Of a DNA stretch of 8,063 nt, positions 1 through 7,020 are shown piece after piece. Every line of letters begins with the position of its first letter. Position 1 is the first letter of the stretch. Below the pieces are notes generated by a model, which had not been told where the DNA came from, did no database searches, and saw only the letters and a list, made by a program, of their open reading frames with translations. The position numbers and the translations under genes were made by a program. This DNA is from Chlorobiaceae bacterium (lineage in GTDB: Bacteria > Bacteroidota > Chlorobiia > Chlorobiales > Chlorobiaceae). The stretch covers positions 1 through 8,063 of the forward strand of contig JAAXUM010000063.1 of NCBI GenBank assembly GCA_013336025.1, written 5' to 3'.

Positions 1-578
<578 letters not shown>

Positions 579-583
579 CCCGA

Positions 584-1663
584 ATGAGAGACTATAGAGA
601 GTTTATTTCTGATAAAACACTTTATTTTACTTCCAGTGTGCCCTTTCAGACTGAACTGGGAGAGCTGTTGCCGGAAGTTCGTATTGCCTATCGTACATGG
701 GGAACCCTGAATGCATCGAAAAACAATGTGATCCTGATCTGTCATGCGCTGACCGGTTCTGCTGATGCCGACTTCTGGTGGAAGGGTATGTTTGCTGAAG
801 GTGGTGCATTTGATGAAAAAAAGAATTTTATCATTTGCAGCAATGTTCTCGGAAGCTGTTACGGCACAACCGGACCAATTTCACATAACCCGTTGACCGG
901 GCACCGTTACGGTTCGGATTTTCCTCTGATCACCATTCGTGATATGGTGAACCTTCAGTATCGTCTGATCGATGAGCTTGGTATTGCAGAACTTCAACTT
1001 GTTGTCGGAGCCTCTCTTGGAGGCATGCAGGTACTTGAATGGGGTTTTCTTTATCCCGAAATGGTTAAGGCCATGATGCCCATGGGTATTTCAGGGCGTC
1101 ATTCGGCATGGTGTATTGCGCAGAGTGAAGCGCAGCGTCAGGCAATCTATGCTGATCGGGACTGGCTTGATGGCTGGTATCAGGATGATGCTCCACCCGC
1201 CAGAGGGTTTGCTGCGGCAAGGATGATGGCCATGTGTTCCTATAGAAGCTTCGAGAATTTTCAGACACGGTTCGGGCGCAGTCAGGCCGGCAGTGCTGCC
1301 TTTGAGGTTGAAAACTACCTTCACCATCAGGGTGAGAAGCTGGTGGCACGCTTTGACGCCAATACCTACATTACCCTTACCAGAGCAATGGATACGCATG
1401 ATGTTGCAAGGGGACGGGGGGCGTATGAGGATGTGCTCGGATCGCTGCGGATTCCTGTTGCAATTCTTTCAATCAACTCCGATGTTCTTTATCCTAAGGA
1501 GGAGCAGGAGGAACTTGCCAGGCTTATTCCAACCTCAGGCATTATCTACCTTGAAGAACCATACGGACATGACGCTTTTCTTATCGATACCGAAAAGGTC
1601 AGCCGCATGGTCAGGGAATTCATGGATGATAGGGCTTCGACAAAAGATCAGGATGTTATCTGA
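584..1663 (+). CDS. metX: Homoserine O-acetyltransferase (MetX)
   Basis: MetX transfers an acetyl group from acetyl-CoA to the homoserine hydroxyl, giving the substrate for the sulfhydrylase encoded just upstream. The 359-residue protein has the alpha/beta-hydrolase fold of the MetX family and normal length. The nucleophile elbow GASLGGMQ places the catalytic Ser at residue 144. The NSDVLYP motif gives Asp300 and YGHDAFL gives His329, completing the triad. The oxyanion-side [10 protein letters not shown] motif is at 53-62. I chose ATG at 584; a TTG at 575, overlapping the metY stop codon, would add three residues but is a poorer start. No Shine-Dalgarno site precedes either. Translational coupling to metY is plausible because only 5 bp separate them. 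The 3' end overlaps the convergent serS by 16 bp. Some MetX-family members use succinyl-CoA; the acetyl assignment here rests on family membership and on the adjacent metY. Confidence 0.95.
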   Translation: MRDYREFISDKTLYFTSSVPFQTELGELLPEVRIAYRTWGTLNASKNNVILICHALTGSADADFWWKGMFAEGGAFDEKKNFIICSNVLGSCYGTTGPISHNPLTGHRYGSDFPLITIRDMVNLQYRLIDELGIAELQLVVGASLGGMQVLEWGFLYPEMVKAMMPMGISGRHSAWCIAQSEAQRQAIYADRDWLDGWYQDDAPPARGFAAARMMAMCSYRSFENFQTRFGRSQAGSAAFEVENYLHHQGEKLVARFDANTYITLTRAMDTHDVARGRGAYEDVLGSLRIPVAILSINSDVLYPKEEQEELARLIPTSGIIYLEEPYGHDAFLIDTEKVSRMVREFMDDRASTKDQDVI

Positions 1664-1665
1664 TC
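1646..1665. repeat. Inverted repeat spanning the convergent metX/serS stop codons
   Basis: GATCAG (1646-1651) and CTGATC (1660-1665) form a perfect 6-bp inverted repeat with an 8-nt spacer. The metX TGA (1661-1663) lies in the right arm and the serS TGA (complement of 1648-1650) lies in the left arm. The repeat sits at the junction of two convergent genes with no intergenic space. It could form a small hairpin in either transcript, but no T-run follows on either strand, so it is not a classical Rho-independent terminator. It may simply reflect selection on overlapping ends. Confidence 0.5.
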
Positions 1666-2943
1666 GATCGATGTGAATCCTGTGTAGGGGCGCAATACCT
1701 CCGGAATGGTTATCGAGCCATCCCGGTTCTGATAGTGTTCAAGAAGAGATACCATCAGTCGGGATGTTGCAAGGCCTGATCCGTTAAGCGTATGTACAAA
1801 CTCCGGTTTTGATCGACTGTCAGGCTTGAATCGGATGTTCATGCGTCTTGCCTGGTAATCCTCGAAATTCGAGCAGCTCGAAGCCTCAAGATATTTTTCT
1901 TCTGCCGGTGACCATACTTCGATATCGTAGCATTTTGTGGCATTGGCACTGATGTCGCCGCTGCAGAGCAGGAGAACACGATAAGGGATCATAAGTGCCT
2001 GCAGAATTGCTTCGGCACTCATGAGAATTTTTTCAAGCTCTTGATAGGACTCTTCCGGGCGGGTAAACTTCACCATTTCAACCTTGTTGAACTGGTGAAC
2101 CCGTAAAAAGCCTCTGGTATCCTTGCCGTAGCTGCCGGCTTCGCGCCTGAAACATGCGGAGTATGCAACATAGGAGAGGGGAAGCCGCTCAGTTTCGATC
2201 ATTTCATTGCGGTGCAGGTTTGTGACCGGTACTTCAGCGGTAGGAATGGCATAGAGATTGTCTTCTCCGATATGGTAGACCTGATCAGCGAATTTAGGCC
2301 ATTGGCCGGTACCTCGCAATGAGTCCTGATTAACAAAAAACGGAGGAAACACTTCAGTGAATCCGTGATGTTCGGTGTGGTAATCGAGCATGAAGTTAAT
2401 CAGAGCCCGTTCAAGTCGAGCACCTTTTCCGATATAAACAGGGAAGCCGGCTCCGGTGATTTTTGCGCCGCGTTCAAAATCAAGAATACCAAGTGATTTG
2501 CCCAGTTCAAGATGGTTTTTAATCGGAAAATCAAGCAGATGCAGATAGGAAACAGGTGCTTTGAAGACCACATTGTCTTCAGCGCATTTGCCGGCAGGCA
2601 CGGATTCATGCAGTCTGTTTGGCAGAGAGAGCAGTATCTCTTCGATGTCGGTTTCGAGCTTCGTGAGTGCTGCGTCCATCGTGGTGATCTCATCGGAAAC
2701 CTCTTTCATCTGACGGATAAGTTCCTCGCCGGATCCCTGGCCGGTTCTTTTAATGTCAGCAATTTCCTTCGATACCTTATTTCGCTGAGCTTTCATTTCA
2801 TCGGAGCGCTGGACAAGCTCCCTCCGTTTTCTGTCGTATTCGAGGAGCTCCTGAAGTCGGGGTTCTTCAGAGGCAAGCTGGCGATTGCGCAGCATTGATG
2901 CTATTTCATCCGGGTTTTGTCGGACATAGGTAATGTCAAGCAT
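1648..2943 (-). CDS. serS: Serine--tRNA ligase (SerRS)
   Basis: Cytoplasmic class II aminoacyl-tRNA synthetase that charges tRNA-Ser (and tRNA-Sec where present). The 431-residue protein has the usual bacterial length. Residues 1-110 form the charged heptad-rich region that makes the tRNA-binding coiled-coil arm. The catalytic core follows: the TAE serine-binding motif at 235-237, class II motif 2 with [14 protein letters not shown] at 265-278 (Arg266/Arg267/Glu268), and motif 3 with [16 protein letters not shown] at 387-402, whose invariant Arg is residue 395. The start is ATG (complement of 2941-2943), giving the canonical [13 protein letters not shown] opening, and no Shine-Dalgarno site is visible. 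yqeY ends 22 bp upstream on the same strand, so the two are probably co-transcribed. The stop overlaps convergent metX. All key residues are present and nothing suggests a paralogue. Confidence 0.98.
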   Translation of the reverse strand: MLDITYVRQNPDEIASMLRNRQLASEEPRLQELLEYDRKRRELVQRSDEMKAQRNKVSKEIADIKRTGQGSGEELIRQMKEVSDEITTMDAALTKLETDIEEILLSLPNRLHESVPAGKCAEDNVVFKAPVSYLHLLDFPIKNHLELGKSLGILDFERGAKITGAGFPVYIGKGARLERALINFMLDYHTEHHGFTEVFPPFFVNQDSLRGTGQWPKFADQVYHIGEDNLYAIPTAEVPVTNLHRNEMIETERLPLSYVAYSACFRREAGSYGKDTRGFLRVHQFNKVEMVKFTRPEESYQELEKILMSAEAILQALMIPYRVLLLCSGDISANATKCYDIEVWSPAEEKYLEASSCSNFEDYQARRMNIRFKPDSRSKPEFVHTLNGSGLATSRLMVSLLEHYQNRDGSITIPEVLRPYTGFTSIDQITS

Positions 2944-2965
2944 AGTCGATCAACAACAATGGGGA

Positions 2966-3424
2966 TTAAAGGGAGAGCAGCGATTTTACAATGAGCTGAA
3001 CTTTGGTACCGTCAGCCTTTCCTTTGAGGGCTTTCATGGCTTCACCCATGACGCGACCCATCTCTTTCATGGATGAGGCTCCTGTTCTGGCTACAATTTC
3101 TCGTATAATTTCAGTTATTTCATCATCTGATACCGGTTCCGGCAGATATTCTTCAATGACGGCCAGCTCAAGTTGCTCTATTGCCGCAAGGTCAGTTCTG
3201 TTGCCGAGAGTGAACTGCTCAATTGCATCCCTGCGTTTTTTTGCAAGGCTCACGAGAACCTCGATTTCCTGTTCTTCGGTAAGAACGGCTATACCGCCAA
3301 CGCGAATGGATACCTCTTTTTCAAGCAGTGCTGCACGAATGGAGCGGATAGCATTGAGACGCTCCTTATTGCCGCTTTTAAGGGAGTCTTTGAGATCCTG
3401 ATCTATTTTTTCTTTCAAACTCAT
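2966..3424 (-). CDS. yqeY: GatB/YqeY domain protein
   Basis: The 152-residue protein matches the YqeY family over its full length. The N-terminal half is helical and basic (MSLKEKIDQDLK, then an NAIRSIRAALLEKE segment at about 24-37). The C-terminal half carries the family signature SSMKEMGRVMGEAMKALKGK followed by ADGTKVQLIVK (about 116-147). This domain resembles the tail of GatB, the subunit of the tRNA-dependent amidotransferase that contacts tRNA. The role of free-standing YqeY is not well established; tRNA binding or tRNA-related proofreading is inference from the homology. Its position 22 bp upstream of serS on the same strand fits a tRNA-related role. The ATG (complement of 3422-3424) gives the standard family N-terminus. 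No Shine-Dalgarno site is visible. A candidate promoter lies at 3441-3469. Confidence 0.93.
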   Translation of the reverse strand: MSLKEKIDQDLKDSLKSGNKERLNAIRSIRAALLEKEVSIRVGGIAVLTEEQEIEVLVSLAKKRRDAIEQFTLGNRTDLAAIEQLELAVIEEYLPEPVSDDEITEIIREIVARTGASSMKEMGRVMGEAMKALKGKADGTKVQLIVKSLLSL

Positions 3425-3440
3425 GATGGTTGTTCTGCTA

Positions 3441-3469
3441 ATTATCAGTGAACAATAACGAACTGAAAA
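3441..3469 (-). promoter_or_regulatory. Candidate sigma-70-like promoter for yqeY-serS
   Basis: Read on the minus strand, TTTTCA (complement of 3464-3469) is followed after exactly 17 nt by GATAAT (complement of 3441-3446), 4/6 and 5/6 matches to the -35 and -10 consensus. A start about 7 nt further on would leave a leader of only around 10 nt before the yqeY ATG, consistent with the lack of a ribosome binding site. It lies just after the hairpin that follows the upstream SDR gene, so the two signals together suggest that yqeY-serS is a separate unit. This is pattern matching only. Confidence 0.35.
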
Positions 3470-3476
3470 GTACAGG

Positions 3477-3504
3477 AAAAAACAATGCTTTCCCAGAACA
3501 GCAT
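3477..3504 (-). terminator. Weak intrinsic-terminator-like hairpin after the SDR gene
   Basis: On the minus strand, ATGCT (complement of 3500-3504) and AGCAT (complement of 3485-3489) can pair across a 10-nt loop. They are followed by TG and then six Ts (complement of 3477-3482). It begins only 9 nt after the SDR stop codon, which is a sensible place for termination. The stem is short (5 bp) and AT-rich, so efficiency is doubtful. Confidence 0.35.
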
Positions 3505-3513
3505 GCTCTTTCT

Positions 3514-4245
3514 TTACTCGTTGATATCGCCGCCGATCGGTCTGATTACCAGTTCTTCCACTGCGGATCTTGAGGGAAGAAGATAGGCGTTGACAACAGG
3601 ATCGGCAATATCATCAGGCATCAGCATCAGATTTTGCATTTTTTCGGGCACCTCTCCCCACATAGGAGTGAGAACTGCTCCGGGCATGACATTGGTGATT
3701 CTGATGTTGGATTCCGCGGCATAGAGCCTCAGGGCTTCAAGCAGTCCTTTTTGTCCGAATTTCGACATGGAGTAGATGGTGGAGCTCTTGAATGCCTTTT
3801 CCGCCGCGATGGAGGTTATAAAAAATATATGACCGGACCGGTTTTTCTCCATCACCGCAAATACAGATTGGGTGAGAAAAAATGTGCCTTTCAGGTTAGT
3901 TGAAATGGTATAGTCAAAATCTTCCTCCGTCATTTCTCCAAAAGGTTTGAACCTGCCTACTCCCGCATTGTTGATCAGGCAGTCTATCGTTCCGTACGTG
4001 TCAAGGGTTTTGTTGAGAAGTTTTTCACGTTCTTCCGTAACGGCAATATCTGCCTGTATGCATAACGTTTCGGTTCCGTGAGTCTTGCACTCATCAGCCA
4101 GAGAGTGAAGATCGCTCTCTGTTCTTGATGAGAGCACGAGAACCGGCTTAAATGTGTGCCGTTCTTTTCCGGCTTTTGCGAAAGCAAGGGCTATGGCCCG
4201 ACCTATTCCTTTGCCGGCACCGGTGATCATGATAATCTGCTGCAT
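3514..4245 (-). CDS. Short-chain dehydrogenase, probable sepiapterin reductase (L-threo-tetrahydrobiopterin forming)
   Basis: The 243-residue protein is a classical NADP(H)-dependent SDR. The TGAGKGIG cofactor loop is at residues 8-15 and SSR at 39-41 probably binds the NADP phosphate. NNAG is at 92-95, and the catalytic tetrad is Asn117, Ser145, Tyr158 and Lys162 (YSMSK), with PG at 188-189. From memory the sequence aligns without large gaps to Chlorobium tepidum sepiapterin reductase. Shared segments include the N-terminal LxITGAGKGIGRAIAL, EEDFDYT, TNLKGTFFLTQ, SGHIFFITS and the RPxxGDIN tail. Phe99 and Trp196, which I recall as flanking the pterin in that enzyme, are both present. That enzyme reduces 6-pyruvoyl-tetrahydropterin to L-threo-tetrahydrobiopterin for glycosylated pterins of green sulfur bacteria. 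No other pterin gene is adjacent. The SDR assignment is certain; the substrate is inferred. The ATG start has no Shine-Dalgarno site. Confidence 0.85.
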   Translation of the reverse strand: MQQIIMITGAGKGIGRAIALAFAKAGKERHTFKPVLVLSSRTESDLHSLADECKTHGTETLCIQADIAVTEEREKLLNKTLDTYGTIDCLINNAGVGRFKPFGEMTEEDFDYTISTNLKGTFFLTQSVFAVMEKNRSGHIFFITSIAAEKAFKSSTIYSMSKFGQKGLLEALRLYAAESNIRITNVMPGAVLTPMWGEVPEKMQNLMLMPDDIADPVVNAYLLPSRSAVEELVIRPIGGDINE

Positions 4246-4450
4246 TGTTTTTCACGGATGGTTAAGGGGAAAATCCGATAAATAAGCTTTTTTTTTCGTT
4301 TAAGAGGGATAAAATGGAGTTCGGTATTCCTGATTGCCGGCTTTGCCGCTATGAACTGATAAAAAACATGTATATTAAAGAGTAAAAAAAACGGCAGATT
4401 GGCAAGTGCTGTTCTGCTCCTGCTTTTAATGATAAATCCCCGTGTTTGTC
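4246..4450. promoter_or_regulatory. Divergent intergenic region between the SDR and cold-shock genes
   Basis: This 205-bp AT-rich gap must hold the promoters for the minus-strand SDR and the plus-strand cold-shock gene. For the latter, TTGCCG (4334-4339) and GATAAA (4358-4363) are 18 nt apart; a second possible -10, TATATT, is at 4371-4376. Either would give a leader of roughly 70-85 nt. Within that leader GGCAGA (4393-4398) and TCTGCT (4413-4418) can form a short hairpin with one G-U pair and a 14-nt loop, possibly relevant to cold control. A run of nine Ts lies at 4288-4296. I find no convincing promoter for the SDR gene and no RNA gene. Confidence 0.35.
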
Positions 4451-4708
4451 ATGGCAAGAAGTAAGGTTAAATGGTTTGACGGGAAAAAAGGCTATGGCTT
4501 TATTGTGAACCCTGAAGGCGGAGAGGATATTTTCGTCCATTTTTCTGCCATTGTCTGTGAACAGAGTTTCAAGGTTCTCAATCAGGACGCCGACGTGGAC
4601 TTTGAGCTTGAAAAAACCCAGAAAGGGTTTCAGGCAAAAAATGTTCGCGAGATTCCTGTAACCGGTGCATCGGAAATACAGCCTCTCGATGTGGCTGCAG
4701 CGGGTTAG
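4451..4708 (+). CDS. csp: Cold-shock domain protein (CspA family)
   Basis: The 85-residue single-domain OB-fold protein binds single-stranded RNA/DNA and acts as an RNA chaperone in the cytoplasm. The [14 protein letters not shown] segment contains RNP1 (KGYGFI, residues 13-18), and IFVHF at 27-31 is RNP2. The aromatic residues expected to stack on bases (Trp8, Phe9, Tyr15, Phe17, Phe28, His30, Phe31) are all present. After the core, ending near residue 70 (AKNVREI), there is an extra tail of about 15 residues rich in Ala, Ser and Pro, slightly longer than the shortest CspA proteins. I use ATG at 4451; an in-frame GTG at 4442 would add MFV, which is not typical of the family. No Shine-Dalgarno site precedes either. 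The gene stands alone, divergent from the SDR and convergent with radC. Cold induction cannot be judged from sequence. Confidence 0.95.
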   Translation: MARSKVKWFDGKKGYGFIVNPEGGEDIFVHFSAIVCEQSFKVLNQDADVDFELEKTQKGFQAKNVREIPVTGASEIQPLDVAAAG

Positions 4709-4723
4709 ATCCGTCCATTTCTC

Positions 4724-4740
4724 AAAAAAGCACCGTGCTC
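4724..4740 (-). terminator. Candidate intrinsic terminator downstream of radC
   Basis: Read on the minus strand, AGCAC and GTGCT (complement of 4729-4739) make a compact stem, realistically 4 bp with a 3-nt loop. It runs directly into six Ts (complement of 4724-4729). It lies about 110 nt past the radC stop in the 141-bp gap before the convergent cold-shock gene. The rest of that gap (4709-4849) holds only short potential stems, such as GGCAG/CTGCC at 4788-4805, and no evident plus-strand terminator. The stem is short, so the call is tentative. Confidence 0.35.
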
Positions 4741-4849
4741 CTCATCGCGAGGTTGAAAAAAATATCATTGACAAGTGAAACGGTACAGGCAGTTCTCCAT
4801 CTGCCATGATACTCTGGGCGTGCTTTTGCCCGTATTACTGGTGCCCCGA

Positions 4850-5521
4850 TCAGGTGAGCAGTGAGTGCTCACGAAAGCTGAACCAGGTATCAACCCCTAT
4901 GATGACATGATCAAGAAGGTCTATCTGGAGAAAGGAACCTGCCTGCTTGAGGATTTCAGTTACCTGCCGGTCGGCATTGCTTGGCTCAACATCTCCTGAA
5001 GGGTGGTTGTGCACGAGAATAATGGCATGGGCTGACTCTCTGATGGCTGATTTGAATACCTCTCTGGGATGGGCAAGTGAGGCGTTAAGGGTTCCAACCG
5101 TAACCTGTTCGTTGCGGATAATCTGGTTTTTCGTGTTCAGATGGAGCACGAAAAGGTGTTCCTTGGTTATATCGGGAATTCTTCCAGCCATGTATTCAAA
5201 AACATCCCGTGCAGAGAGTACTTTTCTCTGGAGGTTCCGGCTGTAGTGAATCCGTTTGTTCAGCTCGAACACCGCAATAACCTGCATTGCCTTTGCCTGT
5301 CCGATACCCTTTATTTTCTGCAGTTCGCTGAGCGGTATGTCAGCAAGTTTTTCAAGTCCGAACCTGGCAATAAGCGCATTGCAGGTATCAATAATATTGC
5401 TGTTTCTGGTTCCTGAACGCAGGACAAGCGCCAGGAGTTCTGCCGGGCTGAGCGATGCAGGTCCGGTTTTCAAAAACCGCTCCCGCGGCCTGTTTTCAGG
5501 ATCAAGGTCGTGAATGCGCAT
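4850..5521 (-). CDS. radC: RadC family JAB/MPN-domain protein
   Basis: The 223-residue protein has the standard RadC architecture. An N-terminal helical region contains a helix-hairpin-helix-like segment ([14 protein letters not shown], about 67-80), the usual DNA-contact motif. A C-terminal JAB1/MPN-type domain carries the metal-binding signature [14 protein letters not shown] at 171-184 (His171, His173, Asp184; Ser175 in the active-site position). The RxxLLxxGP-type opening and [12 protein letters not shown] segment (27-38) are also typical. RadC was once linked to DNA repair, but its biochemical role remains unsettled, so I assign only the family. The ATG start (complement of 5519-5521) gives the common M(R)IHDLDxxxRPRER opening and lacks a Shine-Dalgarno site. 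It lies 194 bp downstream of rimO on the same strand, and whether it shares that transcript is unclear. A hairpin-forming repeat lies inside its last codons (4854-4872). Confidence 0.95.
   Translation of the reverse strand: MRIHDLDPENRPRERFLKTGPASLSPAELLALVLRSGTRNSNIIDTCNALIARFGLEKLADIPLSELQKIKGIGQAKAMQVIAVFELNKRIHYSRNLQRKVLSARDVFEYMAGRIPDITKEHLFVLHLNTKNQIIRNEQVTVGTLNASLAHPREVFKSAIRESAHAIILVHNHPSGDVEPSNADRQVTEILKQAGSFLQIDLLDHVIIGVDTWFSFREHSLLT
4854..4872 (-). repeat. Perfect inverted repeat at the 3' end of radC
   Basis: GTGAGCA (4854-4860) and TGCTCAC (4866-4872) form a perfect 7-bp stem with a 5-nt loop inside the final codons of radC, ending one base before the stop codon. No T-run follows on the minus strand. 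It could slow 3' exonuclease decay or be a chance result of the Arg-Glu-His-Ser codons there. Confidence 0.5.
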
Positions 5522-5715
5522 GATCGTAACAAAAGATGAGCATTAGTACCACAAAGACAGGTTGTACCCTTTGAAGTAAAAATAATAAATTTTCCGTTCA
5601 GATTTTCTTTTCCATCGGGCTGAGTTTGCAATTGTCTCAAGGGAGTTCTACAGGTTTTACGGGAGTTATAAAACCTGTAAAACAGGCAGGATCCAACTGC
5701 GGGGTCTGGAGCTTC
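5522..5715. other. Intergenic region between rimO and radC
   Basis: This 194-bp gap separates two same-strand genes. The rimO-proximal third (5650-5686) holds nested inverted repeats, listed separately. The middle (about 5575-5605) is AT-rich and could contain a radC promoter, but I found no -35/-10 pair worth calling on the minus strand. There is no small ORF with a recognisable product and no RNA gene. Confidence 0.5.
5650..5686 (-). promoter_or_regulatory. Nested inverted repeats, possible terminator/attenuator between rimO and radC
   Basis: ACAGGTTTTA (5650-5659) and TAAAACCTGT (5669-5678) are a perfect 10-bp inverted repeat with a 9-nt loop. The CCTGT at the end of the second arm (5674-5678) can instead pair with ACAGG at 5682-5686 across 3 nt, so two stems compete for the same bases. 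The element begins 30 nt past the rimO stop in the transcript sense. No T-run follows the long stem on the minus strand, so it is not a standard intrinsic terminator. Termination, attenuation or transcript stabilisation are possible. Confidence 0.55.
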
Positions 5716-7020
5716 TCAGGTTTTCTCTGCAAGAGCGGTAATGGTGCCGTGCAGTTCATAGGCGGAGCTCTCTTCGATTTGTGCGGTGCAGAACTGTCCT
5801 TGGGAGAGCTTGAAGCTGCCGGTGGTGAGATAACATTCATTGTCAACTTCCGGGGCATCGTATTCTGTACGTGCAATAGCGATATCGCCCTCAATCTGGT
5901 CGATGAGCACGGTGAGTTCCTTTCCTTCGAACGCTCGATTGTTCTTTTCAGCAATGGTTTCCTGAAGTTCCATCACTTCAGCTCTGCGCTCCGCCTTCTC
6001 TTCTGCACTGGCGGTATCTTCAAGTGCGAAGGATGGGGCGTGTTCCTCATGGCAGTAGGGGAAGCAGCCGAGCCTGTCGAAGCGCACCTCTTCGATAAAC
6101 TGCATGAGCTCATTGAACTCCTCTCTGGTTTCTCCCGGAAACCCGACAAGCATGGTTGTGCGAAGCCGGATGTCCGGGTTTTTCGCTCTGATCGTTTCAA
6201 TAAGATGGATGGTTTCCGTTTTTGTGATTCCACGGTTCATGGATCGAAGAATTCGATCATTGCAATGTTGCAGGGGAAGATCGAGGTAGTTGCAGATGTT
6301 TTTTCGCTCGCTCATGGTGGTAATCACTTCGAGCGGAAAATCGAGTGGATAGGCGTAAAGCAGACGAATCCAGCGGAAATCCATATCGGATAATCGAACA
6401 AGCAGCTCCCGGAGCATGGAGGTGCCGTAAATGTCTCTGCCATAGAGGCTGGTGTCCTGCGCAATGAGATTGAGCTCCTGAACCCCTTTTTTCTGTAAAA
6501 TGGCGGCTTCGCGAAGCAGTTGCTCCATCGGCTGGCTCCTGTATCGTCCCCTGATTTTCGGGATAGAGCAGAAGGAGCATGAGCGATTGCACCCTTCAGC
6601 AATTTTGAGATAGGAGAGATGCGGTGGAGTAAGGAGTGTTCTATGGTCATAGAGTTCTTCACGGTATTGAGCATCGATGGCCTGAAGCAGGGCCGGCAGC
6701 TCGCGGGTGCCGAAAAATCCGTCAACCTCCGGAAGCTCTTCTCTCATTTCCGTGCGATAGAGTTCGCTGAGACATCCCATTACGTAAACGCCTGAAACAA
6801 TGCCTTGAGTTTTTTTTTCAACTGCGGCAAGTATTTCAGCAATTGATTCTTCCTTCGCATCCTCGATAAACCCGCAGGTGTTGATAATGATGGTATCGGC
6901 AAGGTCGGCTTCTTCGGTAAACATGATGCCGGAAGCCTCTGCCTGCGCCATGAGGCGTTCGGAGTCGACAGTGTTTTTTGAGCAGCCGAGGCTTAGCAGG
7001 AAGACGTTATGTTTTTTCAT
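5716..7020 (-). CDS. rimO: Ribosomal protein S12 (Asp) beta-methylthiotransferase RimO
   Basis: Radical-SAM methylthiotransferase that modifies a conserved aspartate of ribosomal protein S12. The 434-residue protein has three domains in order. The first is the N-terminal MTTase (UPF0004) domain with its cluster-binding cysteines Cys13, Cys49 and Cys83; the opening SLGCSKNTVDSE is the RimO-specific variant. The second is the radical SAM core with the GCNRSCSFCSIP motif (Cys144, Cys148, Cys151). The third is a C-terminal TRAM domain (about 364-431) with RTEYDAPEVDN, again RimO-like and unlike MiaB. All six cluster ligands are present. The ATG (complement of 7018-7020) lies inside the end of tgt with a 14-bp overlap, implying translational coupling. 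No Shine-Dalgarno site is visible. An A9 run in the coding strand (complement of 6810-6818, in EKKT) keeps the frame intact. Confidence 0.97.
   Translation of the reverse strand: MKKHNVFLLSLGCSKNTVDSERLMAQAEASGIMFTEEADLADTIIINTCGFIEDAKEESIAEILAAVEKKTQGIVSGVYVMGCLSELYRTEMREELPEVDGFFGTRELPALLQAIDAQYREELYDHRTLLTPPHLSYLKIAEGCNRSCSFCSIPKIRGRYRSQPMEQLLREAAILQKKGVQELNLIAQDTSLYGRDIYGTSMLRELLVRLSDMDFRWIRLLYAYPLDFPLEVITTMSERKNICNYLDLPLQHCNDRILRSMNRGITKTETIHLIETIRAKNPDIRLRTTMLVGFPGETREEFNELMQFIEEVRFDRLGCFPYCHEEHAPSFALEDTASAEEKAERRAEVMELQETIAEKNNRAFEGKELTVLIDQIEGDIAIARTEYDAPEVDNECYLTTGSFKLSQGQFCTAQIEESSAYELHGTITALAEKT

Noticed and set aside
2512..2898. 128-residue plus-strand open frame opposite the serS N-terminal region
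   Set aside because: It is antisense to the coiled-coil arm of SerRS and has no domain of its own.
3003..3401. 132-residue Ser/Arg-rich plus-strand open frame opposite yqeY
   Set aside because: The low-complexity composition is what antisense reading of Glu/Ala/Ile-rich YqeY produces, and yqeY itself is well supported.
4788..4843. Possible plus-strand terminator for csp (GGCAG/CTGCC at 4788-4805; GGGC/GCCC stem near 4817-4832)
   Set aside because: The stems are short and neither is followed by a T-run, so I did not call a terminator.
5522..5640. Possible radC promoter in the AT-rich stretch
   Set aside because: No -35/-10 pair with acceptable match and spacing was found on the minus strand, and the Bacteroidota-type TAnnTTTG box is also absent.
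5626..6393. 255-residue plus-strand open frame opposite the end of rimO
   Set aside because: It starts at TTG, is antisense to a clearly real RimO with all motifs, and its translation shows no recognisable domain. It is a shadow of rimO codon use.
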